DNA of 64,000 bases from CALECP01 sp964389925 (GTDB lineage Bacteria > Chloroflexota > Anaerolineae > Promineifilales > Promineifilaceae), in assembly GCA_964389925.1 (NCBI GenBank), contig CAYMGE010000021.1:5165-69164 (forward strand), written 5' to 3'. The position numbers and the translations under genes are program-made. Below, piece by piece: positions 1 through 9,065 of the stretch. Every line of letters begins with the position of its first letter. Within the stretch, counting starts at the first letter, position 1. A model generated the notes under the pieces. The model searched no databases and was not told the DNA's origin. It saw only the letters and a list, made by a program, of their open reading frames with translations.

Positions 1-288
1 GATTGCTACCTCGCGGAAGTCGTCTATGCAGTAGCACCAACCTGTCATCAGGGCAGGTTCATCCTGTAATGCTGGCGGTAGATTGAGTGCGGCGGCGAGG
101 TAATGGTCGCCATCATCGGGGGGGAGGAGCCAAATCCAGCCAGTTTCTAAGTGGAAGTAGTCGGCCGATTCTCGCAAAATCAACTGCAATGCCTCGTCAA
201 TTGCCACCGTCTCGTTCAGCGATTGTGCAATATGTGCCAGTAAAGTTAACTCTTTATTGTTGCGCGAAAGCATAACAAATTGTACCAT
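1..288 (-). CDS. GAF-type sensor protein, N-terminal part only (cut by window edge)
   Basis: Only the first 96 codons are inside the window; the gene reads leftward off the edge. I place the start at the ATG on 286-288; a second in-frame ATG lies at 271-273 and neither has a clear Shine-Dalgarno. The visible protein begins with an amphipathic helix (NKELTLLAHIAQSLNET) leading into a fold with GWIWLLPP and an aliphatic-rich strand, the usual opening of a GAF domain in cytoplasmic sensor histidine kinases or GGDEF proteins of Chloroflexota. The output domain lies outside the window, so kinase versus cyclase cannot be decided. It is divergent from the next gene. Confidence 0.6.
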   Translation of the reverse strand, partial: MVQFVMLSRNNKELTLLAHIAQSLNETVAIDEALQLILRESADYFHLETGWIWLLPPDDGDHYLAAALNLPPALQDEPALMTGWCYCIDDFREVAI

Positions 289-382
289 GTCATCATAACG
301 ACTGTACTCTGTCCTCACATCAACAATTGCGTTGGTGAAAATCGATAAATGTGTCGCGGTTAGCCCATCAAGGAGTCTAGTA

Positions 383-2299
383 ATGAGTCTGAAATCCTCA
401 AATCAATCTGTAAATGACAATACAGGTCATGTCCGTCTATCACGTGGCAAAAAATCAACAGATGAGCCTATTCGTTTGCGAGAGCGCATTCAACGGCGCG
501 CGCTTGGTACTCAACGCGCTCATTTTGAAAGCGCAAAAGACGAGTTGCCTGTCGCTGACCATACGACATTACAGCCAGCGACGACATTGGGCGGTTTTTC
601 TAGCACAATTGTTCAGCCGCAAATGACAGTCAACGCGCCCAACGACCGCTACGAGGTCGAAGCAGATCGCGTAGCTGACCAAGTAATGCGAATGCCTGTT
701 GGTGATTTGAGCGCATGGGGTCGCCCAGCCCCAACCACACCCAAACTGCAATTGAAGTGTGAGGCGTGCGGCAGCGACGACGAGACGACAATGCGATCAT
801 CCGATATGGCAACGCCCACAGTGACTCCGATGATTGAGCGCAATATCCAAGCGATGCAGGGTGGCGGTCGGCCGCTCGATGACAACACCCGCAGCTTTTT
901 TGAGCAACGGATGGGGGCCGATTTCAGCAATGTGCGTATTCACACCGATGCGAACGCCGTGCAGACAAGCCGCGACATCAATGCCCGCGCCTTCACCACT
1001 GGCAACGACATCGCCTTCAACAGCGGTGAGTACAATCCCAACACTGCCGCTGGCAAACACCTCCTCGCCCACGAACTGACCCATACGATTCAACAAAGTA
1101 ATGGAAATGTCTCTCGCACAATCCAACTCGCCCCGATTGCCACAGACGGTGGAGAGTGGGACACAGATAAATACGACATTGTGAAAAATGGGACGAAAGA
1201 AATTGGTGTTGACATTGACTTGAAATTTACGCCAAAAGCTCCCACCGATGCCAAGCAGATTGGTTTGACGCAAATGGTCAATTCAATTGATGAAGGGGAG
1301 CCAATCGCACTAAGTGAGACAGTTGAAAATCGCTCGATTCCTGAAGGGGAAGATAATGCAGGGCAGCATATTGACCAATCAGCGACAAATCGGAATCCTT
1401 TGTATGCGGTGGAAGCCCCCCCTGATAGTGATACAGCACTGACTGATACAGGGGCAGATGCGAGATGGGGACAACATGCTTGGCGGTATACAGACGCTTC
1501 AGGAACCTTACAAGAGCAAGAAGGTCACTTAAAGGATGGACCTCAATTGCCAAGCCGCGGCAAAAATGCGAAGCAGATATTTGAAAGCACGGCTTTAGCA
1601 ATTGAGGGCAATCAAACAGGCACTTACTATGGCTCTGTGCAATGGGGGTGGGAAACAGATGATTCGGGTACATTTACTCAACTGCCTCTGTCACTTGTCT
1701 CTAAAGGCAATCCAACGGAAGTCTTTATGCGTGCGGCCGAATTATGGAACGATAACCCAACCTCGGCAGGGAAAGACACAATTGATTTGCCAACGACCTA
1801 TGATGCGGGAGCCGCAGGAAGTTTGAGTACCGCCGATCTGATCATTGCTTTGAGACAAGCCAAAGAAGATTTGGCAACGTTGACGGAAGTTCCAGCAACG
1901 ACTAACAAAGACTTTGAAGTTCGACAAATGGAGAACGAGTTGCGTCGTCGTACAATGACAGTTAGTGTGACCACAACCGAAGCAAGCGGGGATAACTGGT
2001 TGGCAGGTGATGATGATGTGTATGTCAAAGTTACATACAATGGTCAAGCTGTCCAATCTGGAGAGGTTGCCATGAATGATGGCGATTCGCACGACTTCCA
2101 ATTAGCACTTGCTGATTTGTTACCAGAAACACCAATGCCAGCTGATTTTGCGCTTGAAGGTAAAATGTTAATCGAAGTTTATGATAGCGATTCCTTTTTA
2201 ACAGGTGGGGATGATCTGATGGCAATCATGACATGGGATGCCCCGTTTGCTGAAGCATCCCATGATGCGGGAAATTATCAATTGACCGCCAAGTTATAG
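383..2299 (+). CDS. eCIS core (DUF4157) domain protein with C2-like C-terminal region
   Basis: A 638-residue protein. The start at 383 is chosen because AAGGAG at 370-375 sits 7 nt upstream; an upstream in-frame ATG at 332 has no such site. After a disordered basic N-terminus comes a CEACG cysteine pair and then the DUF4157/eCIS core block: GGGRPLD, FFEQRMGADFSNVRIHTD, and the zinc-protease-like HELTH (about residues 245-250). That domain marks proteins loaded by extracellular contractile injection systems and many polymorphic-toxin-like proteins. The last ~110 residues look like a C2/Ig-like beta sandwich with acidic Ca-binding-type loops (SGDNWLAGDDDVYV). The middle (about residues 265-525) is not recognised. 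No tail-sheath, tube or AAA gene of a contractile system is in the window. No exact TCGGCCGA octamer occurs in the gene, unlike most neighbours. Confidence 0.8.
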   Translation: MSLKSSNQSVNDNTGHVRLSRGKKSTDEPIRLRERIQRRALGTQRAHFESAKDELPVADHTTLQPATTLGGFSSTIVQPQMTVNAPNDRYEVEADRVADQVMRMPVGDLSAWGRPAPTTPKLQLKCEACGSDDETTMRSSDMATPTVTPMIERNIQAMQGGGRPLDDNTRSFFEQRMGADFSNVRIHTDANAVQTSRDINARAFTTGNDIAFNSGEYNPNTAAGKHLLAHELTHTIQQSNGNVSRTIQLAPIATDGGEWDTDKYDIVKNGTKEIGVDIDLKFTPKAPTDAKQIGLTQMVNSIDEGEPIALSETVENRSIPEGEDNAGQHIDQSATNRNPLYAVEAPPDSDTALTDTGADARWGQHAWRYTDASGTLQEQEGHLKDGPQLPSRGKNAKQIFESTALAIEGNQTGTYYGSVQWGWETDDSGTFTQLPLSLVSKGNPTEVFMRAAELWNDNPTSAGKDTIDLPTTYDAGAAGSLSTADLIIALRQAKEDLATLTEVPATTNKDFEVRQMENELRRRTMTVSVTTTEASGDNWLAGDDDVYVKVTYNGQAVQSGEVAMNDGDSHDFQLALADLLPETPMPADFALEGKMLIEVYDSDSFLTGGDDLMAIMTWDAPFAEASHDAGNYQLTAKL

Positions 2300-2310
2300 G
2301 CCATAATCAA

Positions 2311-2338
2311 TGTTTCGGGAATTGGATTTCCCGAAACA
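2311..2338. terminator. Perfect 11-bp hairpin after the eCIS-core gene
   Basis: TGTTTCGGGAA pairs with TTCCCGAAACA around a 6-nt loop, 12 nt after the upstream stop codon. No T-run follows, so it may be a stabilising or factor-assisted terminator rather than a classical intrinsic one. Confidence 0.5.
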
Positions 2339-2413
2339 TACACTCTCTAGCATCCTTGAAAATGGCAAGTATCTAACCAACTCCCGAAGTGGTCAATCTC
2401 AATAAAAATACTT

Positions 2414-3052
2414 ATGTTTGGTTTCAAAAACTATGTGCTTCTGCTTCTGCTTCTAATGCCAGCGGCAAGCTGCACAGTGAATAATAATGAAGGAGAAGAT
2501 ATGAAAAAGATCGAGCGACTATTGCTAGATGCAGGGTACACAAACTTATTTCTGCGCTTTAATGATGACCATATCGATGACATTTGGAATCGACGTGGGG
2601 CGGCTGGACATTTAGAGGAATTGGTGATAGATGACTCGGCCGACATCCACGCTCGTTTTTTGGCGGCCGAAATCCTACATGCTAAACAAGCAGATTATCC
2701 CCCGCAATCGGCCGAAACTGCGCTTGCAAGCATCTATGCAAACGCCCTAGAAACAACGGAAATGGCTAATTTATGGGGGTTGCCCGGTGAGCTAGATGCT
2801 GCTCCTGCAAAACATTTTGTTGCACTAGGGGAAGCTGCCATTCCAGCGTTATCAGAACTTCTCCAGAACGAGCGTGAGATTATTTACGCAGGTAGCCGAG
2901 AGGCAACCTATGGCAACAGTTACAATTATCGTGTGAAAGATGTTGCCGCTTTTTATCTCAGCCAAATTCTTGATATTCCGTATGAGGTTCATCTCGATCC
3001 CTCAGAACGTGATAGTGAAATTGAGCGTTTGCGTCTGGATATGTCAAACTAG
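2414..3052 (+). CDS. Lipoprotein, HEAT-like hypothetical protein
   Basis: A 212-residue protein with a short hydrophobic signal (VLLLLLLMPAASC), where AASC is a good lipobox predicting lipidation at Cys20. The rest is alpha-helical with HEAT-like pairs (RRGAAGHLEELVIDDSADIH; DVAAFYLSQILD) and an acidic tail. I do not recognise a catalytic motif. It follows the DUF4157 gene after a hairpin and a ~115-nt gap in the same direction. Secreted DUF4157-type effectors are often followed by a small protective or accessory protein, so an immunity/partner role is conceivable, but that is inference. The start ATG has no strong Shine-Dalgarno. Confidence 0.6.
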   Translation: MFGFKNYVLLLLLLMPAASCTVNNNEGEDMKKIERLLLDAGYTNLFLRFNDDHIDDIWNRRGAAGHLEELVIDDSADIHARFLAAEILHAKQADYPPQSAETALASIYANALETTEMANLWGLPGELDAAPAKHFVALGEAAIPALSELLQNEREIIYAGSREATYGNSYNYRVKDVAAFYLSQILDIPYEVHLDPSERDSEIERLRLDMSN

Positions 3053-3175
3053 CAAGGGATACAGGTTAATGCCCTTTTGACTCTCGCGGTTGTAGTGAAT
3101 ACCGCTCTAAATTCGCTTGACAGCAGTTTCAATGAGATGTATCGTTTCTCAAATCTGATTGGAGCATATTCACGT

Positions 3176-5014
3176 ATGAAAAGGCTTTTCGCCATTCTTC
3201 TCATTCTCACACTCTTCAGCACGACTACTTTTGCACAAGATGCCGCCTATTTAGAGGTGACGTTGACCGACATCAGTCGTCTGCCTGATGTCGAATTGAC
3301 CGTTCAAGGGCGCAACAATGGCGAACCGATTGATTTTCGCAATGAGTTGATCGTCATCAACCATGATGGCACCTTGATTGACCAAAATGTGCAGGTGGTT
3401 GGCTCGCGTTCTATCGGGACGTTTGCCCTCTTCTTACTTGACCTCACGCCCGGCGTGGAGTCACGCATGGGTGAAATTTCTGCGTCGGTGCGTCAATATG
3501 CGTCCCCCGACTTTATGGAAGAGCAGGTCGATTCTGTGGCTGTTTTTCAGGCCGATGAAGTCGGCGCGGCCGAACGGCAAGCGGCAACCGTCTTCCACAA
3601 TGACATCACCAATCTCTTTTCGATCGGTGTTTCACCCGCACCGGGCGCGACTGCGCTTTATGACAGCATTGGGGACATACTGGCTCGCATTGACCAGCTA
3701 CGACCCTCCCCCACCACGCCCACACATCTAATCGTTTATAGCGATGGGACGGATGCAGTCAGCACACAGTCAACCCCGGAGGCGTTGATTGCACGGGCAA
3801 AAGAACAAAATATCATCATCGATGCCGTTTGGCTTGACAATGAGGATTTGACTTTCTCGGCCGAAGATGGTCGCAGCCTGATGCAGCGATTGGCCAATGA
3901 AACGGGTGGGGTGTTTGCGGCGTTGTCGGAATCGGCCGAACTCAGCAACGTGTGGAATGAGATTGGCACGGGCGGTCAACAGGCCGTTTTGCGCTACACC
4001 ATTCCTGAACTCAAACCCGGCACAGTCAATGCGGAAGTGCGTCTTCCCGATCTGCCCCAAGTGCCGGCGGCTGTCACAAGCATTAGCGTGCCGGCTGGCC
4101 TGCCAACGGCAACCTTGTTGATCTCGCCCGAAAGCCGTGAATTTACGCTCGCTTCTATCGATGAGCCAACAAATATGCGCGTGCCGGCCGTCATCACGTG
4201 GCTCGATGAGCAAGTGCGTGCAATCAGTCAGGCGCAACTTTGGCTGAATGGGGTGCCAGTCGTTGATGTGGCGGCCGATGAAATCAATGATATTGTCGCC
4301 GATGTGCCATTGATATTTGGTGTCAACACACTCAAGCTAATCGTTGTGGATGAGTTGGGTCAACAAGCCCAAAGCCCCGATGTGACGCTGCTTATTAGCG
4401 AAGGGTCTAATGCGCTGCCGTCTGAATTACAGGTAAGCGGCAGCTTTCCATGGCGCATTGTGGGATTTGTTCTACTTTGTCTTGCCATCATTGCCCTACT
4501 TGCTTATGCGTGGCTGCATTTACGTGCCAATCCACAAAAAGTGAGCGGGATGCGCGAGCGTGTTAAGCCCCAGCGCGTTGCCAGAACGATTCCTCCCGCG
4601 GCTGAAAGTACACCCAATCCGATGACACAACGTGCCAAAACGGAAGCCCCCACGATTGCCATTGTGCCTGAAGCGGTTGAAGAGATAGACAACACACGCT
4701 ACATGCCACCAGATACGCCACCGATGCTTGAAATTTTAGATTCACTGTCAAAGATGCCTAACTCGGCCGTCATCAACCGCAGCGAATTTTTGATCGGCCG
4801 ATCTGCCACCGTCGATCTCGCCTTCACTGAAGACCCCACCGTTTCACGCATCCACGCCACCATCGTCCAAGATGGCAAAATCTATCGCATCTACGACGAG
4901 CAAAGCACGAGTGGAACCTACGTCAACGATAAGCAAGTCCCAGAATATGGTCTGCAACTCGCTAGCGGTGACGAAATTCACATGGGAGCCGTGCATTTGC
5001 GTTTCAAACAATAG
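3176..5014 (+). CDS. VWA-like and FHA domain membrane protein
   Basis: A 612-residue protein. The start at 3176 is chosen because it gives an immediate signal peptide (KRLFAILLILTLFS); the longer upstream reading has none. It has an extracellular von Willebrand A-like domain (LFLLDLTPGVESR in place of the classic DxSxS, and LIVYSDGTDAVS later), an Ig-like segment, and one transmembrane helix near residues 458-480 (VGFVLLCLAIIALLAYAWL). A cytoplasmic C-terminal FHA domain carries the phosphothreonine-binding landmarks FLIGRS, SRIHA and GTYVN. The FHA end implies binding to a phosphorylated partner, so a Ser/Thr kinase is expected elsewhere. The VWA metal site looks degenerate, so metal-dependent adhesion is uncertain. 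Confidence 0.8.
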   Translation: MKRLFAILLILTLFSTTTFAQDAAYLEVTLTDISRLPDVELTVQGRNNGEPIDFRNELIVINHDGTLIDQNVQVVGSRSIGTFALFLLDLTPGVESRMGEISASVRQYASPDFMEEQVDSVAVFQADEVGAAERQAATVFHNDITNLFSIGVSPAPGATALYDSIGDILARIDQLRPSPTTPTHLIVYSDGTDAVSTQSTPEALIARAKEQNIIIDAVWLDNEDLTFSAEDGRSLMQRLANETGGVFAALSESAELSNVWNEIGTGGQQAVLRYTIPELKPGTVNAEVRLPDLPQVPAAVTSISVPAGLPTATLLISPESREFTLASIDEPTNMRVPAVITWLDEQVRAISQAQLWLNGVPVVDVAADEINDIVADVPLIFGVNTLKLIVVDELGQQAQSPDVTLLISEGSNALPSELQVSGSFPWRIVGFVLLCLAIIALLAYAWLHLRANPQKVSGMRERVKPQRVARTIPPAAESTPNPMTQRAKTEAPTIAIVPEAVEEIDNTRYMPPDTPPMLEILDSLSKMPNSAVINRSEFLIGRSATVDLAFTEDPTVSRIHATIVQDGKIYRIYDEQSTSGTYVNDKQVPEYGLQLASGDEIHMGAVHLRFKQ

Positions 5015-5025
5015 AGTAGCGGTGG

Positions 5026-5082
5026 CTAGTTGCTTGTGAAGAGCATCTATCAATTAGAGAACTCTTTTTTACGAGCAACTAG
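5026..5082. repeat. Intergenic palindrome with T-run inside (possible terminator)
   Basis: CTAGTTGCT at 5026-5034 pairs with AGCAACTAG at 5074-5082, 11 nt after the FHA-gene stop. The loop contains AGAG-AA-CTCTTTTTT, a small stem with a T-run that could terminate transcription. The right arm continues as a direct repeat of the same word (GACTAGCAACTA). Confidence 0.45.
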
Positions 5083-5130
5083 CGACTAGCAACTATTTAC
5101 ATTCCCCTCAGAACAACCCACAATCTCCCC

Positions 5131-6435
5131 ATGAGCTTTCGGGACTTTATTGCCAACACAGATTCCCTCGTCACAATCACCCAGCCTGTCAGCGTTGAAT
5201 ATGAACTCGCCAATATCGCTAATGCGTTAAGCGACCGAGTTGTGTTATTCACAAACATCAAAGAGCATCCCAACTGGCGTGTCTGCGCCAATGCGTGTGC
5301 CAAGCGCGAGTACTTTAGTCAAGACCTCGACACCCCTGTGGCGCAGTTACTGCACAAGATGGCGGATGCGCTTGCCAATCCCATCCCGCCTGAGATCGTC
5401 ATGTCGGCTCCGTGTCAAGAAGTGGTCATTGAACAACCTAACCTGTTTGACCTGCCATTTTTGCTGCATCTGCCGACGGATGCCGGTTATTACTGTGCCA
5501 GCGACGTTGCCATCATCGAAGACCCCGACACGGGTCGCAACATGAGCTATCATCGCATTTTGCGCGTCGCGGAAAATCAACTCGCCGCCCGCATTATTGA
5601 GCGGCGCGGTACGCATACGGCAATGCAGAAGACAGATGGCGATCTGCCAATTGCGCTGTGCATTGGGGTTACATTGGCGACACATCTCGCCGCTTCGATG
5701 GGGCCGCCCCCCGGTGTCGATGAGTTAGCGGTGGCAAACGCACTTCGGCCGACCCCGCTCGTCAAATGTTTAACAAACGATCTGCACGTGCCGGCCGATG
5801 CAGAAATCGTGCTGGAAGGGCGTATCACGCACAAACGCGCCAAAGAAGGTCCTTTCATGGATTTGACCGAAACGATGGACGTGACGCGAGATGGCCCCGT
5901 GATAGAGATCGACCTCATCACCCATCGCCGCGATCCGATCTACCATGCCCTGCTGCCCGGTGGCTTGGAACATAAGATGCTGATGGGAATGCCCAAGGAG
6001 CCGACCATCTTTGCAGAGGTTAACAAAGTGGTCGATTGTCGCAATGCGGTGATTACGCCGGGTGGGACTTCTTGGCTGCACGCGGTGGTGCAGATTATGA
6101 AGAGGTCGGCCGATGACCCCGAAAAAGCGATCAACGCTGCCTATCGCGGACACGGCTCGCTCAAACATGTCTGGGTTGTCGATACCGACGTCGATCCGTA
6201 TGATCCCGCTCAGATTGAGTGGGCAGTGGCAACCCGCTTTCAAGCGGATAAAGACCTCTACATTTTTCCCAATATGCCGGGCAGTTCGCTCGATCCCTCT
6301 GGCACACACACGCCCGGCGCAAAGAGCCGCACCGCCAAAATGGGACTCGACTGTACCATCGAATGGGGACGAGATGCGGCGAAATTCACTCGCGGCGCGT
6401 ATGGAGATGTCGAGCTGGAACAATATCTTCAGTGA
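5131..6435 (+). CDS. UbiD family decarboxylase
   Basis: A 434-residue protein of typical UbiD length. UbiD enzymes decarboxylate aromatic or alpha,beta-unsaturated acids using prenylated FMN made by UbiX. Visible family landmarks are NMSYHRILR, the glycine/proline-rich HLAASMGPPPGVDE, and the conserved acidic/arginine block EGPFMDLTETMD. These are followed by LLPGGLEHKMLMG and the late GTHTPGAKSRTAKMGLDCT segment. No ubiX or aromatic-pathway gene is nearby, so the substrate is unknown. A menaquinone/futalosine or xenobiotic role cannot be separated from sequence alone. The ATG at 5131 lacks a strong Shine-Dalgarno. Confidence 0.88.
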   Translation: MSFRDFIANTDSLVTITQPVSVEYELANIANALSDRVVLFTNIKEHPNWRVCANACAKREYFSQDLDTPVAQLLHKMADALANPIPPEIVMSAPCQEVVIEQPNLFDLPFLLHLPTDAGYYCASDVAIIEDPDTGRNMSYHRILRVAENQLAARIIERRGTHTAMQKTDGDLPIALCIGVTLATHLAASMGPPPGVDELAVANALRPTPLVKCLTNDLHVPADAEIVLEGRITHKRAKEGPFMDLTETMDVTRDGPVIEIDLITHRRDPIYHALLPGGLEHKMLMGMPKEPTIFAEVNKVVDCRNAVITPGGTSWLHAVVQIMKRSADDPEKAINAAYRGHGSLKHVWVVDTDVDPYDPAQIEWAVATRFQADKDLYIFPNMPGSSLDPSGTHTPGAKSRTAKMGLDCTIEWGRDAAKFTRGAYGDVELEQYLQ

Positions 6436-6484
6436 ATGGTATCGGTCAACAGCCTCATCGTTCACCGCTCGCTGACAAAAAAAC

Positions 6485-7378
6485 ATGAATAAGGGGTTTT
6501 TCTACGGACTGAGCGCATACCTGATGTGGGGATTATTTCCCATCTATTGGAAGCAATTGAGTGATGTTCCAGCGGAGGAGATTTTGGCGCATCGCATGAC
6601 GTGGTCGCTGCTATTTTTGATAGGTCTTCTCGCGTTTCGCAATAATTGGGCGTGGATTTTGCCCGCACTACGAGACAGAAGCACTGTCCTAAATTACTTT
6701 CTGGCGGCAAGCCTGCTAGCGGTCAATTGGGGAACGTATATATGGGCCGTGAACAGCGGCTACATCGTCGAGACGAGCTTAGGATATTTCATCAACCCAT
6801 TGGTCAATGTCTTGTTAGGCTATCTGTTTTTTGGGGAGCGACTGCGCCGCTGGCAATTGGTGGCAATCGTTCTCGCTGCGTTTGGCGTTGTTTATCTAAC
6901 TTACGTGTACGGCCGTTTGCCTTACATCGCGCTGATCTTGGCATTTTCATTTGGCGTTTATGGATTGCTCAAGAAGAAGGGCAGCCTTAACGCGGTGGAG
7001 AGTTTATCTTTCGAGACTGCACTGCTGTTCCCATTTGCCCTTGCGTTCCTGATCTACCTACAGATAATCGGCGTGGGTTCGTTTGGCAATGTTCGTATTG
7101 GGCAGAGTCTGCTCTTGGCCTCGACTGGGATTGGAACAGCCGTCCCACTGCTCTTTTTTGCAGCAGGCGCACGGCGTATTCCCCTGACAACGATGGGAAT
7201 TTTGCAGTATACTGCGCCGACCATTCAATTTTTGATTGGGGTATATTTGTATAATGAAGCCTTTTCTCAGGCACAACTGATCGGATTTATGTTTATTTGG
7301 GGTGCGTTGGGGGTTTATTCGGCCGAATCTCTCTTCCACTATCGTGCTGTGCGAAAGGTACAGGTCGTGCCACAATAG
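6485..7378 (+). CDS. rarD: RarD-type EamA permease
   Basis: A 297-residue integral membrane protein with about ten hydrophobic helices, matching the size and opening signature of RarD (GFFYGLSAYLMWGLFPIYWK, then HRMTWSL). The segment NWGTYIWAVNSGYIVETSLG and the block FINPLVNVLLGYLFFGERL are hallmark RarD sequences. The family belongs to the drug/metabolite transporter superfamily; RarD's natural substrate is not settled. It ends where the antiporter gene begins (10 nt apart), so the two are probably co-transcribed. Confidence 0.9.
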   Translation: MNKGFFYGLSAYLMWGLFPIYWKQLSDVPAEEILAHRMTWSLLFLIGLLAFRNNWAWILPALRDRSTVLNYFLAASLLAVNWGTYIWAVNSGYIVETSLGYFINPLVNVLLGYLFFGERLRRWQLVAIVLAAFGVVYLTYVYGRLPYIALILAFSFGVYGLLKKKGSLNAVESLSFETALLFPFALAFLIYLQIIGVGSFGNVRIGQSLLLASTGIGTAVPLLFFAAGARRIPLTTMGILQYTAPTIQFLIGVYLYNEAFSQAQLIGFMFIWGALGVYSAESLFHYRAVRKVQVVPQ

Positions 7379-7388
7379 GAATGCTGAA

Positions 7389-9050
7389 ATGAACTTGAGC
7401 TTACTTTCGGCCGAGACAGACGGCCTCATTCAACAAGAACTCGCCATCATCTTACTATTGACGATTGCGGCAGGGGTCGCCATCCTTGTGCGCCGCTTGC
7501 GCTTTCCCTATACTGTTGCCCTTGTTCTCGTTGGCTTACTGCTTTCACTCTTTCCCGAACCGCTAATCGGCATCGAATTTAGCAAAGATGTCATCTTAGC
7601 CGTGCTTGTCCCACCGCTCATTTTTGAAGCCGCCTTGCATTTGCCATTTAGCAGCCTACGTCGTAACGGTTTGGTCATTTTTATGACGGCGATTATCGGC
7701 ACATTTATTGGAACGTTTATCGTCGGTGGCATCGTCGCAACTGTGCTAAACATTCCATTTGTCGCCGCGATTGCGTTTGGTGCGCTGATTTCTGCAACCG
7801 ATCCGGTCGCCGTCGTCGCCTTTTTTCGCACATTGGGTGTCAGCAAACGCCTGACCGTTTTGGTCGAAGGGGAAAGCCTCTTTAATGACGGTGCCGCAAT
7901 TGTTATCTTCAACATCGCGTTGGCAACGGGCGCATTGATGAATGCAGGAACTTATACTGGGTTTAACGCCGCAGAAGCGTTCGGCGAATTCTTGATCGTC
8001 GCGCTGGGTGGACTCGCTATTGGATCGTTGCTAGGCGGCATCGTCTCCTACATTATTCTCAAAAATGTCGATGATGCCCTGATCGAAACATCCGTCACGT
8101 TGGCAGTTGCGTTTGGCTCCTTTTTGCTTGCCGAGTATTTTGGCTCAATTTTTGGTGGTTTATTGAGCTTTATGGATAGCAGCTTCCACTTTAGCGGGAT
8201 TCTCGCGGTCGTCGCTGCCTCACTGTTTGTCGGCAACGTCGGCAGCATCAACACATCCCCCACTACAAAGGTCACACTTGACAACTTCTGGGAATTTCTC
8301 ACCTTTGTGGTCAACTCTTTTGTTTTCTTGGTGATAGGTCTCAAGATCAATTTGGCGGCGTTCCGCGACAACATCGAAGCGATTTTTATCGCAGTTGCGG
8401 TTGTTTTGGTCAGTCGTGCCTTGTTGACTTATGGGCTGACGTGGATTCATGGGGTGATTCGGCCGAAAGAAAACATCCCCAACGATTATCGCCACGTCAT
8501 GTTTTGGGGTGGTTTGCGCGGAGCCATCAGCCTCGCGCTCGCGCTCACGCTAGATGGCTCTATCTTTGGGGTCGAAGTGAGCGAACAGCTACAGGTGATG
8601 ACGTTTGGTGTCGTGCTATTCACGCTGCTCGTGCAGGGATTGTCAATTGAGGCTCTAATCAGACGGCTTGGCCTCGTCACTCGTCTGCCCCATCGAGAGG
8701 AGCAATTGCGCCTGCAAGCCCTCGTCATTGCCAAACGTGCGGGGCAAGAAGAGTTAAACAAATTACATCACGAAGGTATTTTGGCAGAAGACATTCACGC
8801 AGCAATGAATACTGTGTATCAGCGTGACATCGCCAATTGTCAAAATGCACTCGCACAACATCTCCAACAGTTCCCCGAACTTGAGCAGGAAATTCTGCTC
8901 GTCGCTCGTCAGGATACGTTGCGCTCCGAGCGCGTCGCCATCGTAGAGGCTGGGCGACGTGGGCTAATCTCGACTGAACTGCAAGCCCGACTGCTCGCTG
9001 AGATTGATGAGCGAGCAGAGGCGGTTAAATTGTTGCAGGATGAACACTGA
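7389..9050 (+). CDS. CPA1 family Na+/H+ antiporter (NhaP-like)
   Basis: A 553-residue protein. The start at 7389 is preceded by AGGA (7377-7380) that overlaps the rarD stop; longer in-frame starts would run through rarD. About twelve membrane helices carry the CPA1 ion-site motifs ISATDPVAVVAF and EGESLFNDGAAIV (the ND motif), followed by RGAISLALAL. A soluble tail of about 125 residues, helical and charged, follows the last helix, as in bacterial NhaP/NHE-type exchangers. The predicted role is electroneutral Na+ (or K+)/H+ exchange for pH and sodium homeostasis. It converges on the SLH gene with 15 bp between stops. Confidence 0.9.
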   Translation: MNLSLLSAETDGLIQQELAIILLLTIAAGVAILVRRLRFPYTVALVLVGLLLSLFPEPLIGIEFSKDVILAVLVPPLIFEAALHLPFSSLRRNGLVIFMTAIIGTFIGTFIVGGIVATVLNIPFVAAIAFGALISATDPVAVVAFFRTLGVSKRLTVLVEGESLFNDGAAIVIFNIALATGALMNAGTYTGFNAAEAFGEFLIVALGGLAIGSLLGGIVSYIILKNVDDALIETSVTLAVAFGSFLLAEYFGSIFGGLLSFMDSSFHFSGILAVVAASLFVGNVGSINTSPTTKVTLDNFWEFLTFVVNSFVFLVIGLKINLAAFRDNIEAIFIAVAVVLVSRALLTYGLTWIHGVIRPKENIPNDYRHVMFWGGLRGAISLALALTLDGSIFGVEVSEQLQVMTFGVVLFTLLVQGLSIEALIRRLGLVTRLPHREEQLRLQALVIAKRAGQEELNKLHHEGILAEDIHAAMNTVYQRDIANCQNALAQHLQQFPELEQEILLVARQDTLRSERVAIVEAGRRGLISTELQARLLAEIDERAEAVKLLQDEH

Positions 9051-9065
9051 GGTTACGAACAAAAG

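Noticed and set aside
797..1273. A 158-codon minus-strand frame inside the eCIS-core gene
   Set aside because: Shadow of a gene with a clear DUF4157 domain; no family recognised and no ribosome site.
3176..5014. Type VII-like or integrin-like active VWA metal site
   Set aside because: The DxSxS motif is replaced by DLTPGVES, so a functional MIDAS cannot be supported from sequence.
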